Shown one piece after another: positions 1-12,090 of a stretch of DNA of 64,000 nucleotides; position 1 is the first letter of the stretch; every line of letters begins with the position of its first letter. The stretch is taken from assembly GCA_014925825.1 (NCBI GenBank), contig JACGCK010000188.1, positions 21,927 to 85,926 of the forward strand. The letters run 5' to 3'. Under the pieces are notes generated by a model. That model ran no database searches, was not told the DNA's origin, and saw nothing but the letters and a program-made list of their open reading frames with translations. A program made the translations under genes and the position numbers. Origin of the DNA: Pholiota molesta (Eukaryota > Basidiomycota > Agaricomycetes > Agaricales > Strophariaceae).

Positions 1-732
1 GATTGGGATATGATTTTTTCGTGCGGTTGGAAGTTTTATTGAACCCTTTTTCGACGCACCAGTTTTGCTCTATCAATGCCTATATGGCTGCAATTGGTAC
101 CGTTTCGGTTTCAACGAACAGGATATGATTTTTCATGTGGTTCGAAGGTTGATATCGAGCGCTTTTTTTGACGCGACAGTGATAACCTTTCCATTTCTGC
201 TTTATCATTGCCTATATGGCTGCATCTGGTTCGATGACTGCTGCGTATCCGTCATCCGTCTTTTCAAAGACAACAATTCGAGGTCCTGATGTACGACGGT
301 GATATTTGGTTTTCATTTTCAACGATATTCGCTACCATATTTTTTTCTTTGAAAACAGGTGGTTGAACATTCGTTTGTGTATCAGAGATGCTACCTTCGC
401 GTATCGTGCATCATTTGTGTTCGCCAGACTCGGGGATTGTTTTCGCCAGTGGGCTTTTTGATGCGAGAATCCGTCGGAGGCTATGGCATTTGTTCTGCTT
501 GCGTTTTACATTTAATACAGTCTGAGGTTCCAGGTCTCTTTTTCAGCGTACCATTTCCTCGTTCCGAGATCTTACGCTGATGAATTGGCCGGAGGCTTTT
601 GGTTGTATTAAACTGTATCTTGCTTTCTTACAATTAACCCTACGTACTCACGAACAATTCGTTTTTCGTTGGCCTTTACTTTAGCCTGTTATCATTATGT
701 TATCATTATGCTCACTTTCTATCTACCCATAG
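1..732 (+). other. Long AT-rich intron or inserted DNA inside the Mam3-like gene
   Basis: No exon of the DUF21 membrane domain can be recognised here. The first recognisable exon of the downstream Mam3-like gene begins at 733, directly after a CCATAG acceptor, and starts in the middle of the transmembrane domain. The stretch is therefore an intron of at least about 730 nt, more than ten times the other introns of the gene, or an insertion that removed the 5' exons. It contains an imperfect internal duplication (about 7-100 and 122-231). I see no coding signature in it. Confidence 0.5.
7..231. repeat. Imperfect direct duplication, unit about 115-130 bp
   Basis: GATATGATTTTTTCGTGCGG near 7 recurs as GATATGATTTTTCATGTGG at 122. 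TATCAATGCCTATATGGCTG at 71 recurs as TATCATTGCCTATATGGCTG at 203. The order of blocks is kept but the spacing differs (115 against 132), so this is an old tandem duplication with indels. Its relation to the surrounding gene is unknown. Confidence 0.6.
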
Positions 733-3345
733 TTTCGCCGAAATCATCCCGCAGTCCCTTTTCACTCGCCATGGTCTATATCTCGGTGCCCAAATGGCCG
801 GGTTCACCAAGGTAGTCATTTATGCTCTAGTGAGTTCGTTTTTGATATTTCGAGACAAAACTGTGATTTATTCCAAATATCACAGGGCATTATCGCATGG
901 CCTGTGGCGAAACTCCTGGAGTTTGTGCTCGGATCACATCATGGTATCATCTATCGCAGAGCAGGTCCGTTTCTTCTCTTGTTCAATTCACCACCGACTG
1001 ATACAACGTCCCTCGCACAGAATTGAAAGAATTAATCGCGATGCACTCTAACCAGGGCGCGCACGGCGGCGACCTGAAAGTCGACACGATCACCATCATC
1101 GGCGCGACGCTGGACCTGCAGGAGAAGGTCGTGCGGCAGGCGATGACGCCGATCAGCGACGTCTTCATGCTCTCCATCGACTCGCAGCTCGACTACGCGC
1201 TCCTGAAGAAGATCTGCCAGACGGGGCACAGCCGCGTGCCCGTGTACGAGGAGGTGGACGTGCCGGTGTCCGTCGTTGCGGAGGTCGACAACCAGAGTGC
1301 GTCGTCGCCGCTCGATGAGAGGCCGCAGGCGCGCACGAGGAAGGTGAAGAAGATTATTGGGATTTTGCTGGTCAAGCAGTGCGTGCTGCTCGATCCGAAG
1401 GGTGTGTTTTTTTGGCGCGTATGTTTTGGGTTTTTGGAGGCTGAATGGGGCGTTTAGATGCTACGCCGTTGAGGAAGATTCCGCTGAACAAAGTGCCGTT
1501 CGTGCCTAATAACGAGCCCTTGTTGGGCATTCTGGACCGATTCCAGGAAGGCAGAAGTCATATGGCCATTGTTAGCCGCTTCAGCGTGGAGAAGGTATAT
1601 TTCAACACCTTAAATTGTAAATCTACCTTGCTGACGTGCACACGTAGGCTGCATCCGTGAAGAAGGCCGTCAAGCGTGGCCTGACGCAGCGCCTCCGCGA
1701 ACGCGTCGGGATGGGCGACACCGACTCGGACACGGAGTCCGACGACGAAGAGAAGGAGAAGAACTTCGCGACGGAGAAGAAGACGCGCCGCAAGCTGCTC
1801 GGCGGGCACAAGCACGCCAGGGACGTCGAGGAGGGCACGGAGGACGGCGAGACGGTGAAGGACGCGGAGTCGCTGGGGCGTGGGAGCGTGGAGGGGGACG
1901 AGAAGGGGCGCGGTGGGGGTGAGGGGAAGGGGCCCGTGGAGAAGAAGGGGCGAGTGAGGACGGGAAGAGGGGCAAGATTTCGGGGTTCCAGCTGCCTTCT
2001 GGGATGACGTCGATGTCGATGCTGGAGCAGAGCATGCCTGCAGATGCGGTGCTTGCGAAGGAGGGCGCTGCTGAGGTTTGTGGTTCCTTGATTTTTTCCT
2101 GATGTAGGGTGCTGATTTCGTTCGTGTTGTTAGTTTTTGCAAGGATACGATCCTGCGGTAATGCCTCTTGGGATTATCACGTTGGAAGATGTTTTAGAAG
2201 GTATGTTTTCATTGATACGTGTCTTCTCGATCTATATATCCTGACGTGAAACTGATGATAGAACTCATTGGCGAGGAGATTTATGACGAGTTCGACGACC
2301 AGGGAGCTCATGGAGATCCGTACGAGGTCCCCCTGCTATTCAACCGGCCGAACAAGACCAAGTTGACGCAGGAACGCATCACACGACCGAAACCAGCCGT
2401 CCGTCTTCCGTCAATCAGCGATCGACGCCAGGCGGGAGCAACCACGGGCACGGGCAGAAAATCGCATCCCAGCTGCCAACGGCGTTGAAGGGTATCGGGT
2501 TCTTCCGCACGCGCAGCGCACCGCCTGTGCCCCGCGACGCGGATGAAGCTGACGTCCTCGCGCCAACGCGGCGGTTCCTGCGCCGTATGTCGAGAAGACC
2601 GTCCGGATCAGCGAGAATGCGAATCAGGAGCGACGCCCGGCCTCTGCTGGGGCTGGCACCGGTATCTGGATGCCGCGCCCTATCCGGGGCATCGGCCGCC
2701 CCGCGCCCTCGATTATCCTCGAGCAGCACAGCACGGTGTCGTCCTCGGACTCTGGCGTGGGTGCGGCTCTCCAGCCGGTGCCGATAGCGCAGCCCACCCC
2801 CGTGAAGGCTATGGTCGCGCCAGCCCCCTCGGCGGGTGAGGCTAGACAAGGCGCCGGCGCTGGTGTTGCGTCGGGCATGGGACTCTCTGCGTCGGCAGGG
2901 AACACGCCCAAGATACCCTCGCGCACGGCGTCGCCCGCGCCCAGCACCCCGACCCCGGCGCTCGAGGCGGTGCTGTTGGACAGGAAGCGCAGGCTCGCGG
3001 CGGCGGGGTTCATACTGCGAGCTCGACTCCGGGGATAGTGCATGTCGCGAGCCAGGCGACCAATGCCGGGGCCGTCGGTAGCCAGCGCCAGGGCTGCTGG
3101 TGGTGTTGGCGGACTGTCGCTGAGCATTCCGATGTCGATGAGCGCGAGCAAGGAGGCGAGCCCGACTGCATCGTCAGCGCCGTCGGTCAGCGCTGCTGGT
3201 GCTGTCGTCAAGGGTGCAATCCCGCGAAGGGACTCGGTTCAAGAGCAGTCCGCTGGGAGGTGGAGAACGCGCGGGCGTGGTTGTTGCGGAGCAGGTCAAT
3301 GCGGCGTATAGTAAGGATGGAACGGGCGATGAGGAACTGAAATAA
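733..3345 (+). CDS. Mam3/CNNM-like DUF21-CBS transporter, 3' part
   Basis: This is the C-terminal part of a CNNM/Mam3 family membrane protein, implicated in divalent metal homeostasis at the vacuole or plasma membrane. Exon 733-829 encodes AEIIPQSLFTRHG and exon 886-964 encodes IIAWPVAKLLEFVLG, the end of the DUF21 domain. Exon 1021-1401 starts the CBS pair (MTPISDVFML, TGHSRVPVYEEV). Exons 1458-1594 and 1648-2075 continue it; 2134-2200 holds FLQGYDPAVMPLGIITLEDV and 2262 onward ELIGEEIYDEF. A long Ser/Pro/Ala-rich tail ends EQVNAAYSKDGTGDEELK at 3345. Splice phases agree up to 1648. Reading frame then slips near 1952, 2400, 2565 and 3225, each time restoring family-like sequence, which suggests indel errors in GC-rich tracts more than decay. 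The 5' exons are missing from the window. Confidence 0.85.
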
Positions 3346-3594
3346 GAGCTGTAATGTTTTGAACTTCTAACTTTTGGGAGCTGGTTGTTGATATAAATTA
3401 GCGCTGACGATGATACCCTGTAGAGTTTTCGTTACCTTTTCTCTGCACATTGTAGTTCACTGTTTTTGGAAACTGAAATATAACTGTCAAAGGTTTTGAA
3501 AGATGGTATTATGATAGTGAATGGGACTTCGTGGCATTACTGAACTACATTCCATCTTTGTGAAGCTCATTATTGTACAGTATACAATGGATAT

Positions 3595-5337
3595 TCATAA
3601 ATATACGTTGAGAAGTTTCATATTCATGCCCGCCAGATCCGATTTCTTGATAGTATCGAATTTCTGATCCTCCGAATCTGCTGACTCCAACTTTGATGCA
3701 CTGCTAACGGCAGAGGTTGCCCGGATTCGAGGGACTTGCACCACGTCGCGCGTATCGATCTTGGCACTCGGTTCGAAGTGGTTTGAGTAGAGATCATTTA
3801 GGGTGAAATTGTCATATGGGTTGGGGATACTCAGGATGAAAGCGAAGGACGAGAATGGGACATCCACACAGCCTTGGTGATCATCTTCCTTGAAGGTGTA
3901 TATGCCGAGGTAGAGACTGCTGCCGAAACGACCAGGCCGTCGAGTGTGATAGATATGGGAGTTCTTATCTGGGATTTCTGAGTATCGCCTTTCCAAGAGC
4001 ACTTCCAGAGTTTGGAAAGGGAGCAAGGGAAATTGGATCTTGAGCGTGATACTGAAGGGCCCGAAAAGTTGCCTCCGAAGGTGTTCCAAGGTGTACGACT
4101 CTGCGCGGACGAGCAGTAACCGCACACGCAGACCCAGATGAGTGAGCACCATGGGGTCCGAGAGGTTCGGAAAGAAGGTCGACGTCGCTGTGATGGTGGA
4201 TCCATCGGCCTGGTCACATTTCCGAAGTAGCACTCTGGTCGAGATGGAATGAGACGAGAGGTGTGATTGGGTCGGAGACAGACTTTCCGCCCAGTTCAGA
4301 GCTGGATAATATGGACGTGTGTCGTGCACTGATGATGGCGTCTATAAATCTGAAAAAGGCGCGTTCTGGTCCTTCGCCATATGAGATGGGTAAATTGACG
4401 CCGAATATTCCCATGAGCGAGTAGGCACGATCCTCTCCGCGCGTAGTGGTTCTTGAGGCGGCCCAGGACATACGAGTCGCGATATCACTCCCGTAAGTGG
4501 ATCGAAAGAAACTAGCTCCTTGGATCGATCCAGTCGCTTCGAAAATAATTTCTTGAATCATGGGATCAGCCTTATCGTTCCCACCGCTATAGGCGTCAAT
4601 GGGGTCCAATCGGCGCAATAGAATTGCATGTTCTTCGGGGCGATAAGTTCTTGCAACGTCCAACCACGTTTGAACCAGTTATCCGATTTCATATTATCGA
4701 GCGAAGTAGTGAGCGAAGATGGGTATGCAACGGACGAGTTTTGGTACCATTTATACATGGACTGGATGGACTCGTCGAGCTCGGCGCTGCTGTCTTTGTT
4801 GATGCAGAGTGTGTCTATCCATGCGAGCGTAACATCGTGGTCCCTGTGTGCGACTTCGCAGAATCCCTCAACTTTTGGCACCCCGGCCCGTCATATCTAG
4901 CCACCCCTCCTTGAGAGTGTCGATGTAGATGATTTCCCAGTTTGCAGCCAGGTGTGGGAGAGAATAGCGTAGCGCGCATATCTCAAGAACAGGTATTGAA
5001 GATCGCCTTCGACGTATCCTCCCTGATATCTCCTCCTCGGATCGGATTCTGCTCTCGCGGATTTGGATCGGTTTCCTTCCAAGGATACTGACCACCTTTT
5101 TCATCTCGAATAGACACGCTCGTCGATCGCCAGCATCTTACAGCGATGTGGGTGACCACGTCGCTCCTTTCGACGAGCTTCATCTGCGGTAGTTGGATCA
5201 AGCGAAGGGCATGTTGTTGAAGACATGCTCTCGCAGCGCTTCAAATAAGTCTTCAGGAAGGATCGGTGGGCCTGGAGTGAGATGTCCATGCTCGGCGAAA
5301 AAAGATAATCTGCCTGAGGTGCGAATGATTTAGCCAT
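3595..5337 (-). pseudogene. HET-domain (heterokaryon incompatibility) protein, frame-broken
   Basis: This belongs to the basidiomycete HET-domain family, whose members are linked to allorecognition in fungi. Reading the minus strand, an N-terminal segment (PPILPEDLFEALREHVFNNM) is followed by the HET core: RYAILSHTW near 4950, TLAWIDTLCINKDSSAELDE near 4800, WFKRGWTLQELIAP near 4660, then RMSWAASRTTTRGEDRAYSL near 4440 and LMGIFGVNLPISYGEG. The C-terminal 244 codons (3595-4329) are one open frame. At least five frame changes are needed to join the blocks, for example at about 4940 (run of G) and 4880 (run of A). The gene is either decayed or hit by homopolymer indels. It is convergent with the Mam3-like gene. 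Confidence 0.75.
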
Positions 5338-7230
5338 GGTTAAGATAGCCTTTATTTGACATCATTGCGAGAGCGATGCTTACTCTCAAGCACCCTGTCT
5401 AGCTCAGGATACAGTCGTGCTTTGTCACTCTCGAATTGCCAAACTCGCGGGCGCCGGAGGCTTTGCGCTTATCTATTACATCGATTTCCAATCGAATTAG
5501 ATGACTTTCAAAGGTTCTGTATTTCTTACGCACCCTTCTGGAATAGTACTGCAGAGGCATGATGAAGCGGTGTTATTGCCAACCGAAGCTAATGCAGTAG
5601 TAAAGAGTAGCTGCGCAAAGAGAGAAGTAGAACAGAGGCAGTGCAGGAAGCAGAAGTCAGGCGCCGGTGGATCGGGTTATTGTGATGTTCGTAGATTAGA
5701 TTGGATATGCTACTGCTGGTGGTAACTTATAGCGATGCGACGGGCTGGACGTCTCGCGCAGAGGAAACACGGGAAACTATACTTAGGCTCTTAAAACGGA
5801 TGAGCTGTGTGTTTAAATAGCTCGGACCCGAATCATCGCTGCGTACTATACGACTCGTTTTGGCACCAAGGATGGTACACGTATACTTCACATGATGATA
5901 TCAGATATACGCAGCCGCCCGAACAATCAATAATTCAGAAATTAGATCCAGTTTTCGACAACTATAACTGTCCTATTGGGAGTGATTCTCAAAGTCGCAG
6001 AAGTGGGTAGCTTAGGTTTCTATGTATTTCAAGACCTTGATGCCTATGCCAAAAACGCTGCAAACCTGATACTTATAATGTCACCAATCGCATCAGCTAC
6101 TAGAGTCCAGACACACATATACCTATAATTTTTGTAACTCTTACTCAGTATTATGAATACTTCTTTCATCATTATCCGATTGCGCAGTTATTTCTGAGTC
6201 TAAGTTATAAATCACCCCGCGCATAAGCGTGCATGTACGCAGCTTCGCGCAGTCTGCAATCCCAGTGGTAGGTCGCTACGTTATCATCATGATCCGACTT
6301 AAAGTACTACATCAGTATGTTACAGACCGAAAGTTGGCGCCTGTGTCCAATAAAATCCGCCAAGGAGATCGAACAATTAGACACATATCCAAAGTTTGCA
6401 AGCCTCCTTGTCGACGATATATATACGTTTGAACGCTTTCGAAAAGCAGACCTCTTATGGGAAGAAATACAATCGCCAAGGCAACCATGCATGCAGCATA
6501 CTGACCACGTTTGTGCGACAGACAGCAAGCAGCAATGAGGCATTTCCTGTTGTAAGTACTCTACTAATGAGGCCGGGAAACCATGGAAAACGCCTCGAGT
6601 TTGCCTTGAGTCTGACTCTGCTGCGCCCTGTTGAGGACCACCACTCAGTACTTGGGATAAGATGATTTGGGATGACCAAGCCGCGTACTACTGCCTTACG
6701 TCAATGATGAATCGATGACGGTGGCTTCATTGATTTAAAGCAAGATCTTATTGAGATCTCCGGATTCTGCTGAAGCAAGATTTTCTGAGAGCGGCCTCGG
6801 ATAGATGAATGGCGCCAGAACCTGGGTAGAAGGAGGAGATGACGGGAGTTTCGTTAGAACCTCTTCCAGCCGTCATCCGGTGGAACTTTAATTTTGATCA
6901 TCCCCTTGTCTGCGTGGAAGAAAGTGGAAGATTAAAATTACGAGGACCCGGGACGCAACCGAATATGTGGCCGGCGTACCTTATTTTAGTCCAGGGCGGC
7001 ACGTGATCGCCAAAAGTTGGTGTTGTCGGGGTGGGTGGAAGCTTCGTATCCTTCTCCGCGTCTCTTCCCTTCTTCTCCAATCCACCACCGTCCGGAGAGT
7101 CTTCGTCTCCCCACACTCTACATGAGCCCGCTGTCGCTCACCGCCGCTCGAGTCTAGACGCGCTCCTTTCCTTATTGTCATTCGCGCAGCAGCGGTTTCC
7201 AAGAACCTTTTCATACGCAACGCAGAATTC
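5338..7230. other. Intergenic; no gene recognised
   Basis: Only short open frames occur and none shows family motifs or credible splice structure. The last 200 bases before 7231 become C/T-rich, as expected for the promoter and 5' leader of the downstream gene. Confidence 0.5.
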
Positions 7231-10200
7231 ATGGACACACAATTCACCTTTCCGCCGCCGCCGAAGCCCGCACTGCGCCCCGCAGGTCGGAGCGCGAGCG
7301 TAGGCGCAAGCGGACCCCGCGAGTCGAGTGCGCTGCGCGCCTCGGTCCTCGACGCCGCGCTGGAGTTGGGGCTGGTGGGCAACGCGGGCTGGATGTTCGA
7401 CAATCCCCTGCAGGAGGAGAACGAAGAAGAGGTGAGCACCTTCTCTGACTGCGGGCTGGGCTGCTGCGGTATGCAAGGGACGTGCGTCGTCGTTGGGGTG
7501 AAAATCTGTTACCGTGCCACCGCCTTATGGACGGGCTGCGGGGCTTTTTCGATGTATTGTTCACCATTGGGCCGTTGAGTTGTTGGCTATCCACCCGGTG
7601 GGCTGTGTCTGTCGCCCATCCCTCGTCATATGCACAACATCTCTTCGCCGCATAATACCTGGGTGGATACGCTGCGGCGCTGGCCGCTCTTCTCTTCCAT
7701 ACTGCGCGCCAACTAGGGTTAACATTAAGCTTCCGCGTTGCGCTAGTGCCCTTTGTGCAACGCCTTCCTGATTCCAGGAGAATGTCCAGGAGGGTGGTCA
7801 CCGGAAGCTTTGATTTGGACCTTCGGCTCTACGCCTTCGCGATTCCAGGGGAATATGCAGTGGGATGGCCTAGCATGGCATAGCGGGCATAAGCATCGTC
7901 TGCTCATTGATTAGCATTTCGCTTCAATAAGGCTGTCATCCTTCCTTGCCGAAGGTCTATGTGGCATCGCTCCAAATGAGTTGGGCACTGCGCCGCGCTA
8001 AAGGAGATACGCTCGCGACGTGTATAATACCCTCTTTACGTTGCCCGCTTGCCCGGAATGCATCGGGAATGTATCGCTCTATGTACGCCCTTACTCACGC
8101 GCACCCCTCTCCCCACAGGACCAGACCCCCTCCCCCGGCCTCACGTATGGCTCCTCCGTGACCTCCGAGGAATCGATCCCCTCGATCCTCTCCCCGGCTT
8201 CTTCCTCCGATGCCCATACCTACGCCAACGCCGCCTTCCCCCCCTCGCCGTCGAATCGGCGTCTGCCTCCCAGGGCGAATGGTTACGGCGCAGCAGCACC
8301 GCCCGTGCCGGGCCTCCAGCGCAAAGACCCGGTGGTGCGCATCGTCGAGCCTGATTTCCACCACGACAGGCTGGATGGTGCTGGTGCTGGCGGACAGCCG
8401 GCCGGGGTGCCCTTTCCCGAGAGCAGTAGTAGTAGCAGCGCCCCTGTGCGGCCGACGACGCCGGGCGGCGGCCGTAAGCTGACGAAGAAGAAGAAGGCGG
8501 CGGACGGGTACGAGAGCGATGGAGGCTATATGAGCGAAGCTGGGAAGAAGAAGGACAAGAAAAAGGATAAGGAGAAGGAGAAGGAGAAGAAGAGCGAACT
8601 GGGGCTGATGGCGACGGCGATGCCGGATGTGGAGGCAGCAGGGTTGGCGGAGACGAGCAAGGAGGCGAAGAAACGCGCGAAGGAGGAGAAGAAGGAGGCA
8701 GAGGTCGAGCGCAAGCGCACGAAGAGCCTGTTGTCATCAGCCGCTAAGGCAGCGCGCAAGAAAGACGTCGCCAACAAGGACGCCGGATACGCAACCGACG
8801 GCGGCGGTAAGGCCAAGGCCAAGCCGTCGAAGAAGAACAGCGCGGACGCCTCGGGGTACGACACGGACGGCACGCCCGCGAAGAAGGCGAAGTCGCGCTT
8901 CTTCAAGCTCGGCAAGTCGGCGTCGAAGACGGACCTGCGCGCGGGCGCGGAGGCGGTGCCGCCCCTCCCGTTCCCTGCGCAGAGGGAGCAGGACAGGAGG
9001 CCATGCCGCTGCCGATTGCAGAGCGCTTTGCGACGACCCTCAGCCCGTCGTTTTTTAGTGCGCCGACGAGCCCGATGTCCTCTGAGGGGCGCAGCACGCC
9101 ATTACCGCTGAATCTGTCGGCGGCGCCATCGCCACTTCCCCCGCTGGGCTTCCAAGGACTGGCAGCGAGCACGTCGAGCGTTGGATCCCCTGTTTCTCCT
9201 GGTGCCAGCCGCGTAGCCCCTGTTTCAGCCGCGCCGCTATTTGCGCCCGACGATCGCAGCTCGCAATTTTCAGCAGCGTCCTCCACCTCGAGTGGCTCGC
9301 GCTCGCGCGCGCACACCGAAGGCAGCACGTCGAAGCATCATGGGACCGCAGCGCGACGAGCTACTCCACCATCACCTCGTCCGTGCACCAATACCAGCCC
9401 CCGCCATCAACCAACGCCTTCTCTTCCTTGTCCTCGTCCTTGTCCTCGTCTTCCTCGGGGCAGTCGCCATCCGGGGCAGGGCGAACGCCGGCCTCGGCAT
9501 ACCCGCGATCTCGCTCTCCGCCAGCCGCACGCCCTCCCCGAGCCGCGCGCCGCCGGTGACGCCGCTGTCCATCATGAAGGGGCCCGGGCTGCGCCTCAAG
9601 GCAAGCCTGGACACGCTGATCGGGGCGCGCAACGCGGCGCCGTCGCCCGTGTCGCCCGCGCCGATGTCGCCGTACGTGATGGTACCGCTGCCGTCGCCGT
9701 CGTCGGCGACGGGCGTGTCGCTGCCGCCGTCTCCAGGGCCGGCGAAGCATGCGGAGGCGGCGGAGGCGGGGTCGGGGTCGGGGTCTGGTTCTGGATTTAG
9801 AGTTGGCGGGGTGGGTTTGGGTTCCGCGCGAAGTCGCCGTCGGCGCCGCCTCTGCGCGCGGTGATCTCCCCTCCGAATACTGCGGTGGGCAGCATTGCGA
9901 GTGCTGCTCCTGTTCCTACGACAACGATAACGCCTATTACTACCAACAGCGGAAGCACCAGCAAGAACATCAGCATAAACACCGGCATGCTCTCGCCTCC
10001 TGCGACCGCAGAATCACCAACACACCTACCATCGTTCCGAGCTCGCAGTACGTCGTCCGTCTCCACGCAACTCCGGCCTTCCGAGCCCGAACGTGCTCGC
10101 CTACTACGACTTGCCCCCGCCCAGCCCGGCGCCGCAGGGCCCCCTGCCCACCCCGCCCGGCGCGTCCGCGGCCCAAACCCACACCCACCTGCCCCCGCCC

Positions 10201-11052
10201 GGCGCGCTCCGCCAGCGCGTGATCGACCGCACGCCGCGCGCGCTCCCGCCCGAGCTCAGCGCCGCGCTGCATGGCCAGGCGTCGGTGCAGCGCGGGCGCG
10301 AGTCGCCCTTCCCCGCACGGCCGATCCTGCCGGTCGCGACGGGCGCAGGCCAGGGCTCGGGCCTCGAGGCGCGCCTGGCGACGCGGCGGTACCGCGAGCT
10401 GTACGCGCCGCTGCCGGGCACGGCGGCGAGCGGCGGCGCGGGCGCTGCGGGGGACATGGAGCGGTACTACGAGGAGAAGGAGCAGGCGATGGAGCTGCGG
10501 CGCGCGCGCCGCGCGGGGGAGCGCGAGCACTCGTGGATTGTGGATGCAGAGGACGGCGACGGGCGTGACTCCGCGGACGCTGCCGACGAGGAAGAGGGGG
10601 ACGACGACAGCGAGGAGCTCCGCGGCGTGCTGGACCGCTTCGCGCCGGACGACGCGAACAGCTCGGAGGGGCACCACCCGCACGCCGCGCGCGCGCTCGG
10701 CCGGCGGCGCTCGTCCGACGCGCTGCAGGCACGTGCCGGTGGCGGCGCCCCGCCGGGGCCGTCGTTCGCGTTCGAGGACGACGGACGGACGGTGGGCGAC
10801 CGCCTGAGCCGCTGGAGCGGGAGCATATACAGCCGCGCGAGCATCCTCGACGCGGACGAGAGCGGCGAGACGCGCGACCGGCTCGTGCGGCAGGTCGAGG
10901 CCATGCTGGACGCGGAGCGGCGCGGGGGTGCGGCGCCGGTGGAGGGCGAGAAGGGCTATGTGCCCCCGGTACCGCGCCTGCCGGCGGCCTATGCGAATAT
11001 GGGCGCGCAAGTGAACACTGCATCTCCTGGACGGAGCTGGAATAGGTTTTGA
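7231..11052 (+). CDS. Ser/Pro-rich low-complexity protein of unknown function
   Basis: Exon 1 (7231-7431) begins MDTQFTFPPPPKPALRPAGR and ends in phase 0 at GAAGAG/GTGAGC. The next exon starts at 8119 after CCCCACAG, also phase 0, giving a 687-nt intron, unusually long here. The rest is Ser/Pro/Ala-rich with basic KKKDKKKDKEKEKEKK-type coiled or disordered segments near 8540-8600 and repeated GYxxDG motifs (DGYESDGGYMSE, GYATDGG, GYDTDG). The C-terminal third (10093-11052) is one open frame with a predicted helical stretch (ERYYEEKEQAMELRRARR) and ends AYANMGAQVNTASPGRSWNRF-stop. Frame slips near 8995, 9350, 9500, 9860 and 10090 must be bridged. I do not recognise a domain; a cytoskeletal or polarity adaptor is only a guess. 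Confidence 0.6.
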
Positions 11053-12090
11053 GCGTTGTGCTTCCTCGTTAATATTTTTTTGTTGTTTCTTGTGGAATGT
11101 TTTTTTTGTCTCCTTTTGGGTGGTTTGTGTCCTTTACCTGGTCTTGTTCGTGTTGTTTGCTGTTTTCTTTCCTTACGTGGTACATACTTTCCTTTTCCCT
11201 TCCCCTCGTCCCTCATAACTCATAATCCTTCGCGCTTGGCTCCTGCGATATCCCATGCGCTCGCTTTCTCTATTTCTTGGCTGCTGCTTTTCTCTTGTTG
11301 CCATTGTCGCTCGCTGCTCTTCCACCCACATTCGATACCTCGCCTCATTTATATATATACATTCTTTCCTCCCCAGACGGACGGGTTGCCTGGCTGGCTC
11401 CCGGGGCGCTCCCAGCTCCCTGCGCACTCCGTATCTCGTCTTTCTTTGGCATTGATAGATAGTACTTGCCTACTTGCACTCTACATAATCCTCCGCACAC
11501 GTTCATTCTTGTTATTCTTTATATATCCTGTTCGTTCCCTGTGCATACATAGTCAGGGTCATAGTAGTCATTTCACGGAATATCAATTTCTTTGAAAAAA
11601 TTGTTCATTATGATTACCGTTCCGGTTCGTGTGGAAAACTTTTTCTCGTGAAGTCAATAATCAACAAGGTATAGATTTAACAATCCAAAAAACTAAACAA
11701 AAAAGAAAGAGAAGAGAGGAAAGGAGAAAAAGATAAACAAGACAGAAAGGAAGAAAAAGAACGTTTCGACCCCAAACACAAGGAAAATACAGGTGGCGGA
11801 GAAATAAAAATGACGAATGGGCAAGGGCGCTCGAGAGTGCGGGAGGAAGTGTGTTAGTCATCGTTTGTGCATTGGTCATGGAGGTGCTTGGGTAGGTGGG
11901 ACTGCTGTGGGCGATTGTTCATCTGGAGGAGAAAGAAAAGGAGGGTGGAGGCGATATACGACCTAGCCTGGATCTGTGTACGCCCCTTCCTTCTCAGGAA
12001 AGGACGAAGAAAAGGATGGGCATTAAACTAAGAGAAAAGGCAAAGGAGCGTGATCTGTGCATAGAGAAGGAAGGACGAGGAGAGCGCTGA
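11053..12090. other. Convergent intergenic region
   Basis: This is the 3' flank shared by the Ser/Pro-rich gene and epsin. It is T/C-rich after the first stop and A/G-rich before the epsin stop, as expected for two facing 3' UTRs. No gene is seen. Confidence 0.5.

Noticed and set aside
9970..11010. 346-codon minus-strand open frame
   Set aside because: Antisense shadow of the Ser/Pro-rich gene; no motif and Arg/Ala-biased.
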